DNA of 64,000 bases from JAGWRI01 sp963728785 (GTDB lineage: Bacteria > Gemmatimonadota > Gemmatimonadetes > Gemmatimonadales > Gemmatimonadaceae), in assembly GCA_963728785.1 (NCBI GenBank), contig CAVSKV010000004.1, positions 558,001-622,000 on the forward strand, written 5' to 3'. The stretch's first letter is position 1, and every line of letters starts with the position of its first letter. Below the pieces are notes generated by a model. The model was not told the origin of the DNA. It made no database searches and was given only the letters and a program-made list of their open reading frames with translations. The translations under genes and the position numbers were made by a program. Positions 37,669 through 49,353 of the stretch are shown one piece after another.

Positions 37669-38907
37669 GTGAAAGGAAACCGCCGCCCCGCCATTACCTA
37701 CATCTTCATCACGGTCGTGCTCGACGTGCTGGCGCTGGGCGTCATGCTCCCCGTGCTCCCCATGCTGATCAAGCAGTTCATGGGCGGCAACACCGCGAGC
37801 GCCGCCGAGATCTTCGGGGTGTTCGGCACCGTGTGGGCCGGCATGCAGTTCGTGTTCTCGCCGGTGATGGGCGTGCTGTCCGACCGGTTCGGGCGCCGTC
37901 CCGTCATCCTGATCTCGAACTTCGCGCTCGGCTTCGACTACCTCGTCATGGCGCTGGCGCCGTCGCTCGCCTGGCTCTTCATGGGACGGATCGTCTCGGG
38001 TATCGCGGGGGCGAGCTTCACGCCGGCGGGCGCCTACATCGCCGACGTGCTCCCGCCCGAAGAACGCGCCCATGGGTTCGGCCTGATCGGCGCCGCCTGG
38101 GGGCTCGGGTTCGTGCTCGGTCCCGCCATGGGCGGCGTGTTGGGCTCGATCAGCATTCGCCTGCCGTTCTACGCGGCCGCCGCACTGACCCTGCTCAACG
38201 CCATGTACGGCCTGTTCGTGCTGCCGGAGTCGCTGCCTCCGGAACGCCGCCGGCCGCTGAACTTCCGCCGGGCCAGCCCCGTCGGTTCGCTGAAGCTGCT
38301 CCGGTCGCATCGCGAACTGTTCGGGCTCGCGACGGTGAACTTCCTCTACAACATGGCCCACCAGGTGCTGCCCAGCGTGTACGTGCTCTATGTGGGCCTC
38401 CGCTTCGGCTGGGGCGAGCGCACCATCGGCCTCACGTTGGCGGGCGTGGGGCTGGCCACGGCCATCGTGCAGGGCGGCCTCGTGCGACCGGTCGTGGCTC
38501 GGTTGGGGGAGCGGCGGTCGCTCATGGTGGGGCTGTTCGGCGGCGCCGCCGGGCTCGTGCTGTTCGGCCTCGCCAGCACGATGTGGGTGTTCTGGGTGGG
38601 CATCGCCCTGTCGGCTACCATGGGGTTCTACGGCCCCTCGGTGCAGGGGATCATGACCCACCGGGTGAGTCCGTCGGAGCAGGGGCAGCTCCAGGGTGCG
38701 AACAGCAGCATCAACGGCATCACGGGAATGCTGGGGCCGGGCCTGTTCACCGTGACCTTCGCTTACTTCATCAGCGGCCCGGCGCGACACTGGCACCTGC
38801 CGGGCGCGCCGTTCCTGCTCGCTGCGCTGTTCTTGCTGGTGGGGATGGGGGTGGCGTGGCGCGCCACGCGGCCTGAGGCGGTGGCCAAGACCCTCGAAGC
38901 CGCCTGA
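37669..38907 (+). CDS. MFS transporter, TetA-like drug:H+ antiporter family
   Basis: A 412-residue major facilitator transporter with 12 helices. The N-terminus (ITVVLDVLALGVMLPVLPML) and the loop SDRFGRRPVILISNFALG closely follow the TetA/TCR family; motif A (GVLSDRFGRRPV) is intact and LGFVLGPAMGGVLG matches motif C of proton antiporters. It is likely an efflux pump, but substrate and clinical relevance cannot be read from sequence. The GTG at 37669 fits the family start; ATG 37609 is an alternative. TATCTT at 37639-37644 could be its -10. It is divergent from argJ. Confidence 0.88.
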   Translation: MKGNRRPAITYIFITVVLDVLALGVMLPVLPMLIKQFMGGNTASAAEIFGVFGTVWAGMQFVFSPVMGVLSDRFGRRPVILISNFALGFDYLVMALAPSLAWLFMGRIVSGIAGASFTPAGAYIADVLPPEERAHGFGLIGAAWGLGFVLGPAMGGVLGSISIRLPFYAAAALTLLNAMYGLFVLPESLPPERRRPLNFRRASPVGSLKLLRSHRELFGLATVNFLYNMAHQVLPSVYVLYVGLRFGWGERTIGLTLAGVGLATAIVQGGLVRPVVARLGERRSLMVGLFGGAAGLVLFGLASTMWVFWVGIALSATMGFYGPSVQGIMTHRVSPSEQGQLQGANSSINGITGMLGPGLFTVTFAYFISGPARHWHLPGAPFLLAALFLLVGMGVAWRATRPEAVAKTLEAA

Positions 38908-38928
38908 CCGCTTCGCGCCGGGCCGTGC

Positions 38929-38934
38929 TAGATT
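38929..38934 (+). promoter_or_regulatory. Possible -10 element (TAGATT) for the 57-residue protein gene
   Basis: TAGATT is identical to the -10 proposed for the SRP RNA gene. CTGACC at 38904-38909 could be a -35 at 19-base spacing. The gene start is 81 bases downstream. Confidence 0.3.
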
Positions 38935-39015
38935 TCCAGTCGAAGGGCGGTGCGCCGGCCCGACCGAGCCGCTGACCCGTGGCCGCCCGACGACCGGGCG
39001 AGGAGGATACCGGAT

Positions 39016-39189
39016 ATGGATGAGAAGCAGTTGCTGGCGCTGGCCAAAAAGAATGCGGCCAAGTCCATCGAGCCCAAGGGCAAGCGTCGGACCTACGACG
39101 CGGCGCTCGACGCCACGCGCGGCCCGGAAAGCGACGAGGACGAGGATCGGCGCCATTTCTTCAAGGAGATGAAGCGGCGGGAATTCTAG
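39016..39189 (+). CDS. Small, highly charged hypothetical protein
   Basis: A 57-residue protein with a basic first half (KKNAAKSIEPKGKRRTYD) and an acidic segment (ESDEDEDRR) before a basic tail (FFKEMKRREF). No known domain is recognised. AGGAGGA at 39001-39007 is a near-perfect Shine-Dalgarno sequence for the ATG at 39016, which is the main reason for accepting it. It lies 32 bases before the PPK2 gene, so it may belong to a polyphosphate-related unit; its clustered lysines and arginines would suit anion binding, which is speculative. Confidence 0.65.
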   Translation: MDEKQLLALAKKNAAKSIEPKGKRRTYDAALDATRGPESDEDEDRRHFFKEMKRREF

Positions 39190-39221
39190 TACCGGCCACC
39201 CCCGGCCGGCCAGGGAGTGCC

Positions 39222-40022
39222 ATGCTGCTCCAGCCCGTTACCGCTCGGACCCCGCTCCGCCTCACGGATCGTGACGCAGTGCCGCCGGAACACCTGCCCA
39301 CCGGCGACGCGCTCGACGACGACCTCCGCGAGCAGGCCACGCGCATCTCCAAGCTTCAGCGCGTGTTCTACGCCGACGGACGCCATGCGCTGCTGATCGT
39401 GCTCCAGGGGCGCGACGCGGCAGGGAAGGATGGGACCATCCGCCACGTATTCGGCGCCGTGAACCCCCAGGGTTGCGAGGTCACGAGCTTCAAGGAGCCC
39501 ACCGCCATCGAGCAGCGCCACGACTTTCTCTGGCGGGTGCATAGGCGCGTGCCGGCGCGCGGCATGATCGGCATCTTCAACCGGTCGCATTACGAAGCCG
39601 TGCTGGTGGAACGGGTGCGCGCCCTGGTGCCCCGGCGGGTGTGGAAAGTGCGGTACCGCCAGATCAACGACTTCGAGCGCATACTCACAGAAAACGGCGT
39701 CGTGATCCTCAAGTTCTTCCTGCACGTTTCCCGCGACGAGCAGAAGCGCCGCCTGCGGGACCGGCTCACCGACGAAACCAAGAATTGGAAGTTCAACGCC
39801 GGCGATCTGGAAGACCGCGCGAATTGGGCCGGGTACACGGCCGCGTATCGCGACGCGCTCCGGCAGTGCAGCACGCGGTGGGCGCCGTGGTATCTGGTGC
39901 CTTCAGACGACAAGAAAGTGCGTAACTGGCTCGTCGCCAACGTGATCGGAAAGACGCTGGCCGGACTCAAGCTCCGGTATCCCAAGGGCGATCGCGCGAT
40001 CCTCTCACTGAAAATCCGGTAG
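39222..40022 (+). CDS. ppk2: Polyphosphate kinase 2 (PPK2 family)
   Basis: A 266-residue PPK2 enzyme, which moves phosphate between polyphosphate and nucleotides. The Walker A motif GRDAAGKDG is at 63-71, FNRSHYEAVL holds the Walker B region, and the lid segment NWKFNAGDLEDRANW is present. HVFGAVNPQGCEVTSFK is most like class III PPK2 enzymes, which can phosphorylate both AMP and ADP; the class call is a judgement. It is 4 bases before the CHAD gene. Acting with it, the enzyme would build or spend polyphosphate as an energy and phosphate store. Confidence 0.92.
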   Translation: MLLQPVTARTPLRLTDRDAVPPEHLPTGDALDDDLREQATRISKLQRVFYADGRHALLIVLQGRDAAGKDGTIRHVFGAVNPQGCEVTSFKEPTAIEQRHDFLWRVHRRVPARGMIGIFNRSHYEAVLVERVRALVPRRVWKVRYRQINDFERILTENGVVILKFFLHVSRDEQKRRLRDRLTDETKNWKFNAGDLEDRANWAGYTAAYRDALRQCSTRWAPWYLVPSDDKKVRNWLVANVIGKTLAGLKLRYPKGDRAILSLKIR

Positions 40023-40026
40023 CCGC

Positions 40027-40998
40027 ATGTCCAAGCCGCAGCTGACCCCTGAGCTGCTGGCCCAGCCGGCCGCGCGCGCCGCGCGGGTGATCGCGCGCGA
40101 GCGGCTGGCCACGGCGATGGCCGCGTCCAGCCGCCTCGGCAGCGACGATCCCGAAGCGTTGCACGATCTGCGAGTCGCCGTTCGACGGCTCAGGACCTGG
40201 CTCAGAGCCTACCGGGCGGCCCTCGACGACACGGTGACGCGCAAGTCCCGGCGCGCGTTCGCGAAGTTGGCCCGCGCCACCAACGACGCGCGCGACGCGG
40301 AGGTGGCGCTCGCCTGGCTGCACGCCGTCGCCGACGTGCCGGCCGCGGTCCAGCCGGATCACCAGCGCGTGCTCGGCGCGCTGCCGGCGGAGCAGCAGCG
40401 CGCCGCTCAAGGGGCCGCGAAGTACCTGGCCCGGCGCCTGCCGGGCGCCGCCAGGCGGCTGTCGCGCCAGTTGGCGGAGTACTACGTACGGCGATCGGTG
40501 GATCGCGATGAGGAGCTGTCCATGCACACGCTCACGGCCAGCCTGTTGCGGCAGCACCGGCGGCGGCTGGCCAAGGCCCTCGGCCGCGTGCACGGACCGG
40601 ACGACGCGGCGGCCGCCCACCGGGCGCGCATCGAGGGCAAGCATCTGCGCTACCTGCTGGAACCGCTGGACGCCGACCCTCGGGCGGCCCACGCGGTGCA
40701 GCGCCTCAAGGCGCTGCAGGACCGGCTGGGGGAACACCACGATGCGCAGCTGCTCGCCCAGCGGCTGCGGAAGGCCGGCGCACCGGAATTGGCCCTGCTT
40801 GCCGAGCGCGACGGAATCCGCGCGTTCACTTCCTTCCGGCGCAGTTGGAACGCCCGTCGCACGGCAGCCGAATTGCGCGGCATCGACGCCATTGCCGCGC
40901 GGGTGGCCGGGCGGCGGGCGGTACGGGCATCCGCTCAGCTCCCACGCGGCTTGGTCCGCCGCGTCGGCTCGGCAACCAAGGGATCAACCGGCCAGTAG
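40027..40998 (+). CDS. CHAD domain protein (polyphosphate-binding)
   Basis: A 323-residue all-helical CHAD protein. The conserved HDLRVAVRRLR (46-56) and the second-half HRARIEGKHLRYLLE (about 201-215) carry the His, Arg and Lys residues that define the family; other CHAD proteins bind polyphosphate granules. Its position 4 bases after PPK2 agrees with that role. There is no fused CYTH domain. The last 64 bases overlap the 3' end of hrpB on the opposite strand, so the final 21 codons are shared with antisense coding sequence. Confidence 0.88.
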   Translation: MSKPQLTPELLAQPAARAARVIARERLATAMAASSRLGSDDPEALHDLRVAVRRLRTWLRAYRAALDDTVTRKSRRAFAKLARATNDARDAEVALAWLHAVADVPAAVQPDHQRVLGALPAEQQRAAQGAAKYLARRLPGAARRLSRQLAEYYVRRSVDRDEELSMHTLTASLLRQHRRRLAKALGRVHGPDDAAAAHRARIEGKHLRYLLEPLDADPRAAHAVQRLKALQDRLGEHHDAQLLAQRLRKAGAPELALLAERDGIRAFTSFRRSWNARRTAAELRGIDAIAARVAGRRAVRASAQLPRGLVRRVGSATKGSTGQ

Positions 40999-43445
40999 TG
41001 GCGTGGGTAGCGCCCGCGCAGATCCTTTCGTACGTCGAAGTAGCCGCGTTGCCAGAAGCCCGCCAGGTCGGTGGTCACCTGCACAGGGCGCCGCGCCGGC
41101 GACAGCAGGTGCAGTGTGAGCGGCACCTGTCCGCCCGCCACGCGCGGTGTGTCGGCCAGCCCGAACATCTCCTGCAACCGCACGGCCAGCACCGGAGCCT
41201 CGGGCGCTGCATAGTCCACTGCGATCCGCGATCCGGTGGGCACGACCACGTGCGTCGGCGCCAGCGTGTCGAGCGCGGCTCGCTTCTGCCAGCTGAGCAT
41301 CCCCAACAGCGCCCCTGCCAGATCGAGCTTGCGCACATCGTCCACGCCGCGAGCGCGCACGAGCAGCGGCGCCAGCCACCGCTCGGCCGACGCCGCCAGC
41401 GCGTCGTCGGACAGGTCGGGCCACGTGGCGTCCCCAATGCGCAGGAACGCCACCCGCTGCCGCACCGACAGCGCGTCGTCGCTCCATGGCAGCGCGGCCA
41501 CCCCGCGGCGCATCAGCTCGGCCGCCAGCACGCTCGCCACCCGCGCGGGGTCGGGGTTGGCCAACCGAGTCTCCCGCAGCACGATCGCTCCCAGCCGGGT
41601 CACCCGTTGCGCGCGCACCACCCCCGGATCGCCGTCCCAGGAATATATGTCTTCAGTGATGATCTGGCCGGCGAACAGCTGCTCCACTTCGTCCGGTGCC
41701 AAAGCGGCGGCCATGTAGATGCGGCTCTCCGGCTGGCGGCCGTCGGTCTCGGCCACGGCCAGAAACTCGGCGTCACCAAACGCGCCCGCGTCGCCGAGCA
41801 CGGCGCCCTGTCCGTTGCGCATCAGGTAGCGCGTGCGCTGCCCGGCACGACGTTGCGCCACCCGGTCGGGATAGGCGAGTGCCAGCAGCACACCCACGCT
41901 CGGCGGCTCGGCCACGCCATGCGACGGTGGTCCGCCCAGTTGCGCACGCCACCGCCGAGCCAGTTCCCGCGTCCGGTGCGCCGCGCCGCCATCCACGCGC
42001 ACGCCGGCCAGGTGCGCCAGCCCGTCGCGGCCTCGCATGGCGTCCACTCTCAGCGCGAAATCCGCAGGCGGCGGGCCGCCTTCGCCGCGCAGGATATCGC
42101 GCTCCTCAAGCAGCGCGGCCACGGTCGCCGCGAGATCGGCGTCGCCCCGCTCGCCGCCCACGAGCATCAGGTGAGCCAGTCTCGGATGCGTGCCGAAGTC
42201 GGCCATCCGCTCGCCGTGCGCCGTGACGCGCCCCCCTGCATCGAGCGCGCCCAACTCCGCGAGCAGCTCCCGTGCCTGGCGGAACGCCGCAGCGGGCGGC
42301 AGGTCGAGCCAGCGCAGCTGGGCGGGATCCGCGATGCCGGCGGCCGCCAGTTCCAACGCCACCGGCGCGAGATCGGCGTTGAGGATCTCCGGCGAGTCGT
42401 GGGCCACGAGATGGTGCTGCTCGTGCTCCGCCCACAGCCGGTAGCACACTCCAGGGGCCACCCGGCCGGCGCGGCCGCGGCGCTGGTCGGCCGAGGCATG
42501 CGACACGCGCACCGTCTCCAGCCGCGTCATGCCGGTGCGTGGCGAGAAGGCCGGCACGCGCGACAACCCGGCGTCGATCACCACGCGCACGCCCTCGATG
42601 GTGAGGCTCGTCTGCGCGATGCTGGTGGCGAGAACCACTTTCCGCTCGCCGGGCGGGCTTGGCTCGATCGCGCGGTCCTGGTCGGCGGCCGGGAGATCGC
42701 TGTAGAGCGGAAGGATGTAGGACGGTAGGACGGTAGGACGGTTAGACAGCAACTCTGCCACGCGGCGGATCTCGGCGGCGCCGGGGAGAAAGACCAGGAC
42801 GTCGCCCTCGTCATCCGCGAGCGCGCGGACCACGGCGGCCGCGACGTCCTGCTCCAGGCGTGCATCGGCGCGGCGCGGCCGGTAATGCGTAGCCACCGGG
42901 AATGCACGTCCCTCGCTGCGCACGATGGTCGCGCCACCCAGCAGCGCGGCCACGGCGTGGCCGTCGAGCGTGGCCGACATCACGAGAATCCGCAGATCTT
43001 CGCGCAGCACGGTTTGCGTTTGCAACGCGAGTGCGAGGCCGAGGTCGGCGTGCACGCTGCGCTCGTGGAATTCATCGAAGATCACCAGGCCCACGCCGTC
43101 GAGCGCGGGATCGTGCTGGAGCCGGCGAGTGAGTATCCCCTCGGTCACCACCTGCAAGCGGGTCACGCGGCCAACGCGTGATTCGCCGCGCACCCGAAAG
43201 CCCACGGTCTGTCCCGGTGTCTCGCCCATGGTGCGTGCCATGAACCGGGCCGCGGCCCGGGCGGCCAGGCGCCGCGGTTCGAGCATCACGATCGACCGGC
43301 CGGCCAGCCAGGGCGCGTCGAGCAGGGCCAGCGGCACGCGCGTGGTCTTGCCCGCACCCGGGGGCGCCTGCAGAACGGCGTTCGGGCCCGACTCGAGCGC
43401 CGCACGCAGCGCGGGGAGGACTTGGTCGATGGGCAGGGATTTCAC
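40935..43445 (-). CDS. hrpB: ATP-dependent helicase HrpB
   Basis: An 836-residue DEAH/DExH helicase. Walker A is PPGAGKTT (28-35), the box II motif is DEFH (124-127), SAT is in VMSATLDG (154-161), and QRRGRAGRVAPG is motif VI. The C-terminal HrpB domain ends RYPRHYWPVDPLVAEPTRRTK, the usual family tail. RNA or DNA remodelling is presumed; the cellular role is poorly known. Residues 232-243 (SNRPTVLPSYIL) are extra relative to the usual run from AELL to LPLYxDLP and are encoded by an octanucleotide tandem repeat. It starts at GTG 43445 and overlaps the CHAD gene by 64 bases at its 3' end. Confidence 0.93.
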   Translation of the reverse strand: MKSLPIDQVLPALRAALESGPNAVLQAPPGAGKTTRVPLALLDAPWLAGRSIVMLEPRRLAARAAARFMARTMGETPGQTVGFRVRGESRVGRVTRLQVVTEGILTRRLQHDPALDGVGLVIFDEFHERSVHADLGLALALQTQTVLREDLRILVMSATLDGHAVAALLGGATIVRSEGRAFPVATHYRPRRADARLEQDVAAAVVRALADDEGDVLVFLPGAAEIRRVAELLSNRPTVLPSYILPLYSDLPAADQDRAIEPSPPGERKVVLATSIAQTSLTIEGVRVVIDAGLSRVPAFSPRTGMTRLETVRVSHASADQRRGRAGRVAPGVCYRLWAEHEQHHLVAHDSPEILNADLAPVALELAAAGIADPAQLRWLDLPPAAAFRQARELLAELGALDAGGRVTAHGERMADFGTHPRLAHLMLVGGERGDADLAATVAALLEERDILRGEGGPPPADFALRVDAMRGRDGLAHLAGVRVDGGAAHRTRELARRWRAQLGGPPSHGVAEPPSVGVLLALAYPDRVAQRRAGQRTRYLMRNGQGAVLGDAGAFGDAEFLAVAETDGRQPESRIYMAAALAPDEVEQLFAGQIITEDIYSWDGDPGVVRAQRVTRLGAIVLRETRLANPDPARVASVLAAELMRRGVAALPWSDDALSVRQRVAFLRIGDATWPDLSDDALAASAERWLAPLLVRARGVDDVRKLDLAGALLGMLSWQKRAALDTLAPTHVVVPTGSRIAVDYAAPEAPVLAVRLQEMFGLADTPRVAGGQVPLTLHLLSPARRPVQVTTDLAGFWQRGYFDVRKDLRGRYPRHYWPVDPLVAEPTRRTKPRGS
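42717..42748 (+). repeat. Octanucleotide tandem repeat GTAGGACG inside hrpB
   Basis: Three perfect copies of GTAGGACG (42717-42740) plus one imperfect copy (GTTAGACA) lie in hrpB. Three units make 24 bases, so the frame is kept, and the minus strand reads NRPTVLPSY. The same unit in reverse complement occurs at 24002-24017. Confidence 0.75.
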
Positions 43446-43501
43446 CGAAAGCGGGGGCTGCTCTTCAAATTGGCTGGACCGTGGGGAATGTTTAGGGTGC
43501 G

Positions 43502-44686
43502 ATGACCACTCGCCTGTACTATAAGGATGCCTACCTGACCGACTTCGACGCTACGATCGTCGAAGTCGCCGGCGACGGACGCCGGGTGTATCTCGACCGC
43601 ACCGCGTTCTACCCTACGTCGGGCGGGCAGCCCTTCGACACCGGCACGCTGGGCGACCGCCGGGTCGTGGACGCCATCGACGAAGAGACCCGGATCGCCC
43701 ACCTGCTCGATGCGCCGCTCGCTCACCCGAGCGGCGTGGTGCACGGGCGGGTGGACTGGCCCCGCCGCCTGGACCACATGCAGCAGCACACCGGGCAGCA
43801 TCTGCTGAGCGCGGTGCTCGAGGACCTGTTCGGCTGGAAGACGGTAAGCGTCCACTTCGGTGATGCCATTTCTACGCTCGACGTGGACACCGAGGTCACA
43901 CCGCGGACCAAGCTCACGACGGCCGAGGATCGCGTGAACGTGCTGATCGCGGAGAATCGGGCCGTGTCGGTGGCGTTCGAAGACGCCACGCAGGCCGCGG
44001 GCCTGCGCAAGCCGTCGGACCGCGCCGGCGACATCAGAATTGTGACCGTTGCGGACGTCGACCGCAGTGCCTGCGGGGGGACGCACGTGCGCGCGACGGG
44101 CGAGATCGGGGCGCTTCTGCTGCGACGCACGGAAAAGGTGAAGCAGGGCACGCGCATCGAATTCGTGTGCGGCCTGCGGGCCGTGGCGCGGTCGCGGAAC
44201 GACTATGCGGCGTTGGCCGCCATCGCACAACTGGTGTCGAGTTCCGTGGCCGACGCGCCCGCTGTGGTCGAGGTGCGGCTCGATGCGGGCCAGGAGGCGG
44301 AGTCGGCTCGGCGGAAGCTGGCGCGCGATCTGGATGCGTTCCACGCGCGCGAGCGCTACGATTCCGCGGCGACCGATGCCCGTGGTGTGCGTCGAGTGAT
44401 GGAGAAGCGGGCCGGCGGCACGCTCGATGATCTGCGCGGCCTGGCCCACGCCGTGTGCGCGCTGCCGCGCGCGGCATTCGTGGGTGCGGTGGCGAGCGAC
44501 GGGGCGATCATCGTGGGCACGTCGGAAGACTCGGGGCTCGTGGCCGGGGCCGTGCTCAAGGCGGCGCTCGGCGTGGCGGGTGGGCGGGGCGGGGGATCGC
44601 CGCGCATGGCGCAGGGCGCCGTGGCGGCGGAACATCTCGATGCAGTGATTCAGGCAGTGCTGGCGGAATGGGACCGCACGCCTTGA
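43502..44686 (+). CDS. Alanyl-tRNA editing protein (AlaX-type with DHHA1 domain)
   Basis: A 394-residue trans-editing enzyme that hydrolyses mischarged Ser- or Gly-tRNA(Ala). Zinc ligands are visible as His96 and His100 (QQHTGQH) and Cys191 and His195 (ACGGTH), the editing-site pattern of AlaRS domains. The C-terminal 150 residues form a DHHA1-like domain (GGRGGGSPRMAQGAV). It lacks the AlaRS catalytic core, so it is the free-standing AlaX-L type. It is divergent from hrpB with 56 bases between them, and 25 bases before the next propeller gene. Confidence 0.9.
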   Translation: MTTRLYYKDAYLTDFDATIVEVAGDGRRVYLDRTAFYPTSGGQPFDTGTLGDRRVVDAIDEETRIAHLLDAPLAHPSGVVHGRVDWPRRLDHMQQHTGQHLLSAVLEDLFGWKTVSVHFGDAISTLDVDTEVTPRTKLTTAEDRVNVLIAENRAVSVAFEDATQAAGLRKPSDRAGDIRIVTVADVDRSACGGTHVRATGEIGALLLRRTEKVKQGTRIEFVCGLRAVARSRNDYAALAAIAQLVSSSVADAPAVVEVRLDAGQEAESARRKLARDLDAFHARERYDSAATDARGVRRVMEKRAGGTLDDLRGLAHAVCALPRAAFVGAVASDGAIIVGTSEDSGLVAGAVLKAALGVAGGRGGGSPRMAQGAVAAEHLDAVIQAVLAEWDRTP

Positions 44687-44711
44687 ACGTGGACCGGAAC
44701 TGGGAGCGACG

Positions 44712-47789
<3,078 letters not shown>

Positions 47790-47833
47790 AAATTGACAAC
47801 GACATGCAAAGAGCAACGATGTAACGTCGTTCG

Positions 47834-47913
47834 CTGCCCGACTGCCCGACTGCCCGACTGCCCGACTGCTCGACTGCTCGACTGCCCGACTGCCCGACTG
47901 CTCGACTGCTCGA
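47834..47913 (+). repeat. Octanucleotide tandem array CTGCCCGA/CTGCTCGA, 10 copies
   Basis: Ten 8-base units run without gap for 80 bases between the sortilin-like gene and the sorbosone-dehydrogenase-like gene. Two variants alternate in blocks: four CTGCCCGA, two CTGCTCGA, two CTGCCCGA, two CTGCTCGA. The block pattern suggests duplication of multi-unit segments. It is not a CRISPR, as there are no spacers. The same unit appears upstream of dnaX at 58375. Confidence 0.9.
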
Positions 47914-47962
47914 CACCTCTAACGGCGCATTGACTTCTGCGTTCGACTGGAGTTCCACCGGA

Positions 47963-49213
47963 ATGAGAATCCTCACCGTTCCCCTCGCTATCTTCGCCGC
48001 ATTGGTGCCCGTTTCCGCAACGGCACAGCGCTGCGCGCCAGACAATGCCGGCCTCGATCTCCCCAAGGGCTTCTGCGCCACGCTCTTCGCCGACAACATC
48101 CCCGGCGCCCGCCACATGGCGGTGGCCGCCAACGGCGACGTCTTCGTCGCCACCATCGGCGGGCAGGCGGGCGAGCACGGCGTGACGGTGCTGCGTGACA
48201 CGCGCCATGACGGCGTCGCCGACGTGCGCGCCGCGTGGGGCGCGTTCCGATCCAGCGAGGTCCGGCTGTTCGATGGCTATCTGTACGTGGAGAACGGCGC
48301 GGCAATTCTCCGCTACCGCATGCCCACCGGGCAGATGCGGCCGTCGAGCCCGCCGGACACGATTGTCAAGGATCTCCCGCCGGGCGGGAACCATCCCTTC
48401 AAAACGTTCGTGATCGACGGGAACGGAGTGCTGTACGTGAACGTCGGCACGGCCACCAACGCCTGCCAGCCGCAGGACCGGCAGAAGGCGGTGCCCGGTG
48501 CCGACCCGTGCGTGGAACGTGAGACCCGCGGCGGCATCTGGAAGTTCGACGCCCGCAAGCTGGATCAGACCGAGACCACCGGCGAACACTTCGCCATCGG
48601 CATCCGGAATTCGGTGGGTATGGACATCAACCCCGCTGACAATGCGCTGTGGGTCATGCAGCACGGCCGCGATCAGCTCAGTCTGTGGCCCGAATACACG
48701 GACGAAACGAACGCCGAGTCGCCAGCCGAAGAGCTGATTCACGTGAAGGAGGGCGGGGACTACGGGTGGCCGTACTGCTACTTCGACGTGCCCAAGCACG
48801 AAATGCTGCTCGCGCCCGAGTACGGCGGCCACGACGATCGCCAGGGGCGCTGCGCCAGCGTGCTCGGTCCGGTGGCCACCTTCCCGGCGCACTGGGCGCC
48901 CAACGGTCTCCTGATCTACCGCGACGGTAACTTTCCGGCCCGCTACCGTGACGGTGTGTTCGTGGCGTTCCACGGATCGTGGAATCGCGCGCCAGAGCCG
49001 CAGGCGGGATATCGGGTCGTCTTCCAGCCGTTGCACGGCGATCGACCGGGCGGCGGGTACGAAACGTTTGCCGGCGGATTCTTTGCCGACGGCAAGCCCA
49101 CGGCGCTGGGCGGACGCCCCACCGGGTTGGCCGAGGGCCCCGATGGCGCGCTGTACATTGCCGACGATCAGCACGGCCGCATCTGGCGCGTGGAGTACGT
49201 GGGCAGTCGCTGA
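47963..49213 (+). CDS. Exported PQQ-type sugar (sorbosone) dehydrogenase-like propeller protein
   Basis: A 416-residue secreted protein. A signal peptide (1-21, VPLAIFAALVPVSATA) precedes a six-bladed propeller of the glucose/sorbosone dehydrogenase type. HFAIGIRNSVGMDINP, HGRDQLSLWPEYTDETNAES and GGDYGWPYCYFD are the conserved active-site segments. Known relatives oxidise aldoses or sorbosone with PQQ at the periplasmic face. GGAG about 10 bases upstream supports the ATG at 47963; the frame from 47930 starts inside the intergenic region. No PQQ synthesis genes are in the window, so the cofactor is inferred. Confidence 0.84.
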   Translation: MRILTVPLAIFAALVPVSATAQRCAPDNAGLDLPKGFCATLFADNIPGARHMAVAANGDVFVATIGGQAGEHGVTVLRDTRHDGVADVRAAWGAFRSSEVRLFDGYLYVENGAAILRYRMPTGQMRPSSPPDTIVKDLPPGGNHPFKTFVIDGNGVLYVNVGTATNACQPQDRQKAVPGADPCVERETRGGIWKFDARKLDQTETTGEHFAIGIRNSVGMDINPADNALWVMQHGRDQLSLWPEYTDETNAESPAEELIHVKEGGDYGWPYCYFDVPKHEMLLAPEYGGHDDRQGRCASVLGPVATFPAHWAPNGLLIYRDGNFPARYRDGVFVAFHGSWNRAPEPQAGYRVVFQPLHGDRPGGGYETFAGGFFADGKPTALGGRPTGLAEGPDGALYIADDQHGRIWRVEYVGSR

Positions 49214-49273
49214 GGGCGCGCTCCGCTCGGCGGGTCACGCTCAAGTAACACAATCGCGCGGCGTGGGGCGGCG

Positions 49274-49303
49274 GTGACGGCCTCGCACCGCGCGTGGTAT
49301 GTT
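49274..49303 (+). promoter_or_regulatory. Candidate promoter of the tal-pyk-pgi operon
   Basis: GTGACG (49274-49279) and TATGTT (49298-49303) are spaced by 18 bases in an otherwise GC-rich gap, 50 bases before the transaldolase ATG. Confidence 0.38.
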
Positions 49304-49353
49304 CAGAAGAGTGGGCGCGCGCATTGCTGCCCGATCCTCATCGCGAATAGGCC

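Noticed and set aside
37669..38907. Acquired tetracycline resistance gene
   Set aside because: It belongs to the broad TetA-like MFS family, but base composition matches the neighbours and there are no mobile elements nearby, so it is treated as a chromosomal efflux pump of unknown substrate.
47834..47913. CRISPR array
   Set aside because: The units are 8 bases and contiguous; there are no spacers, leader or cas genes.
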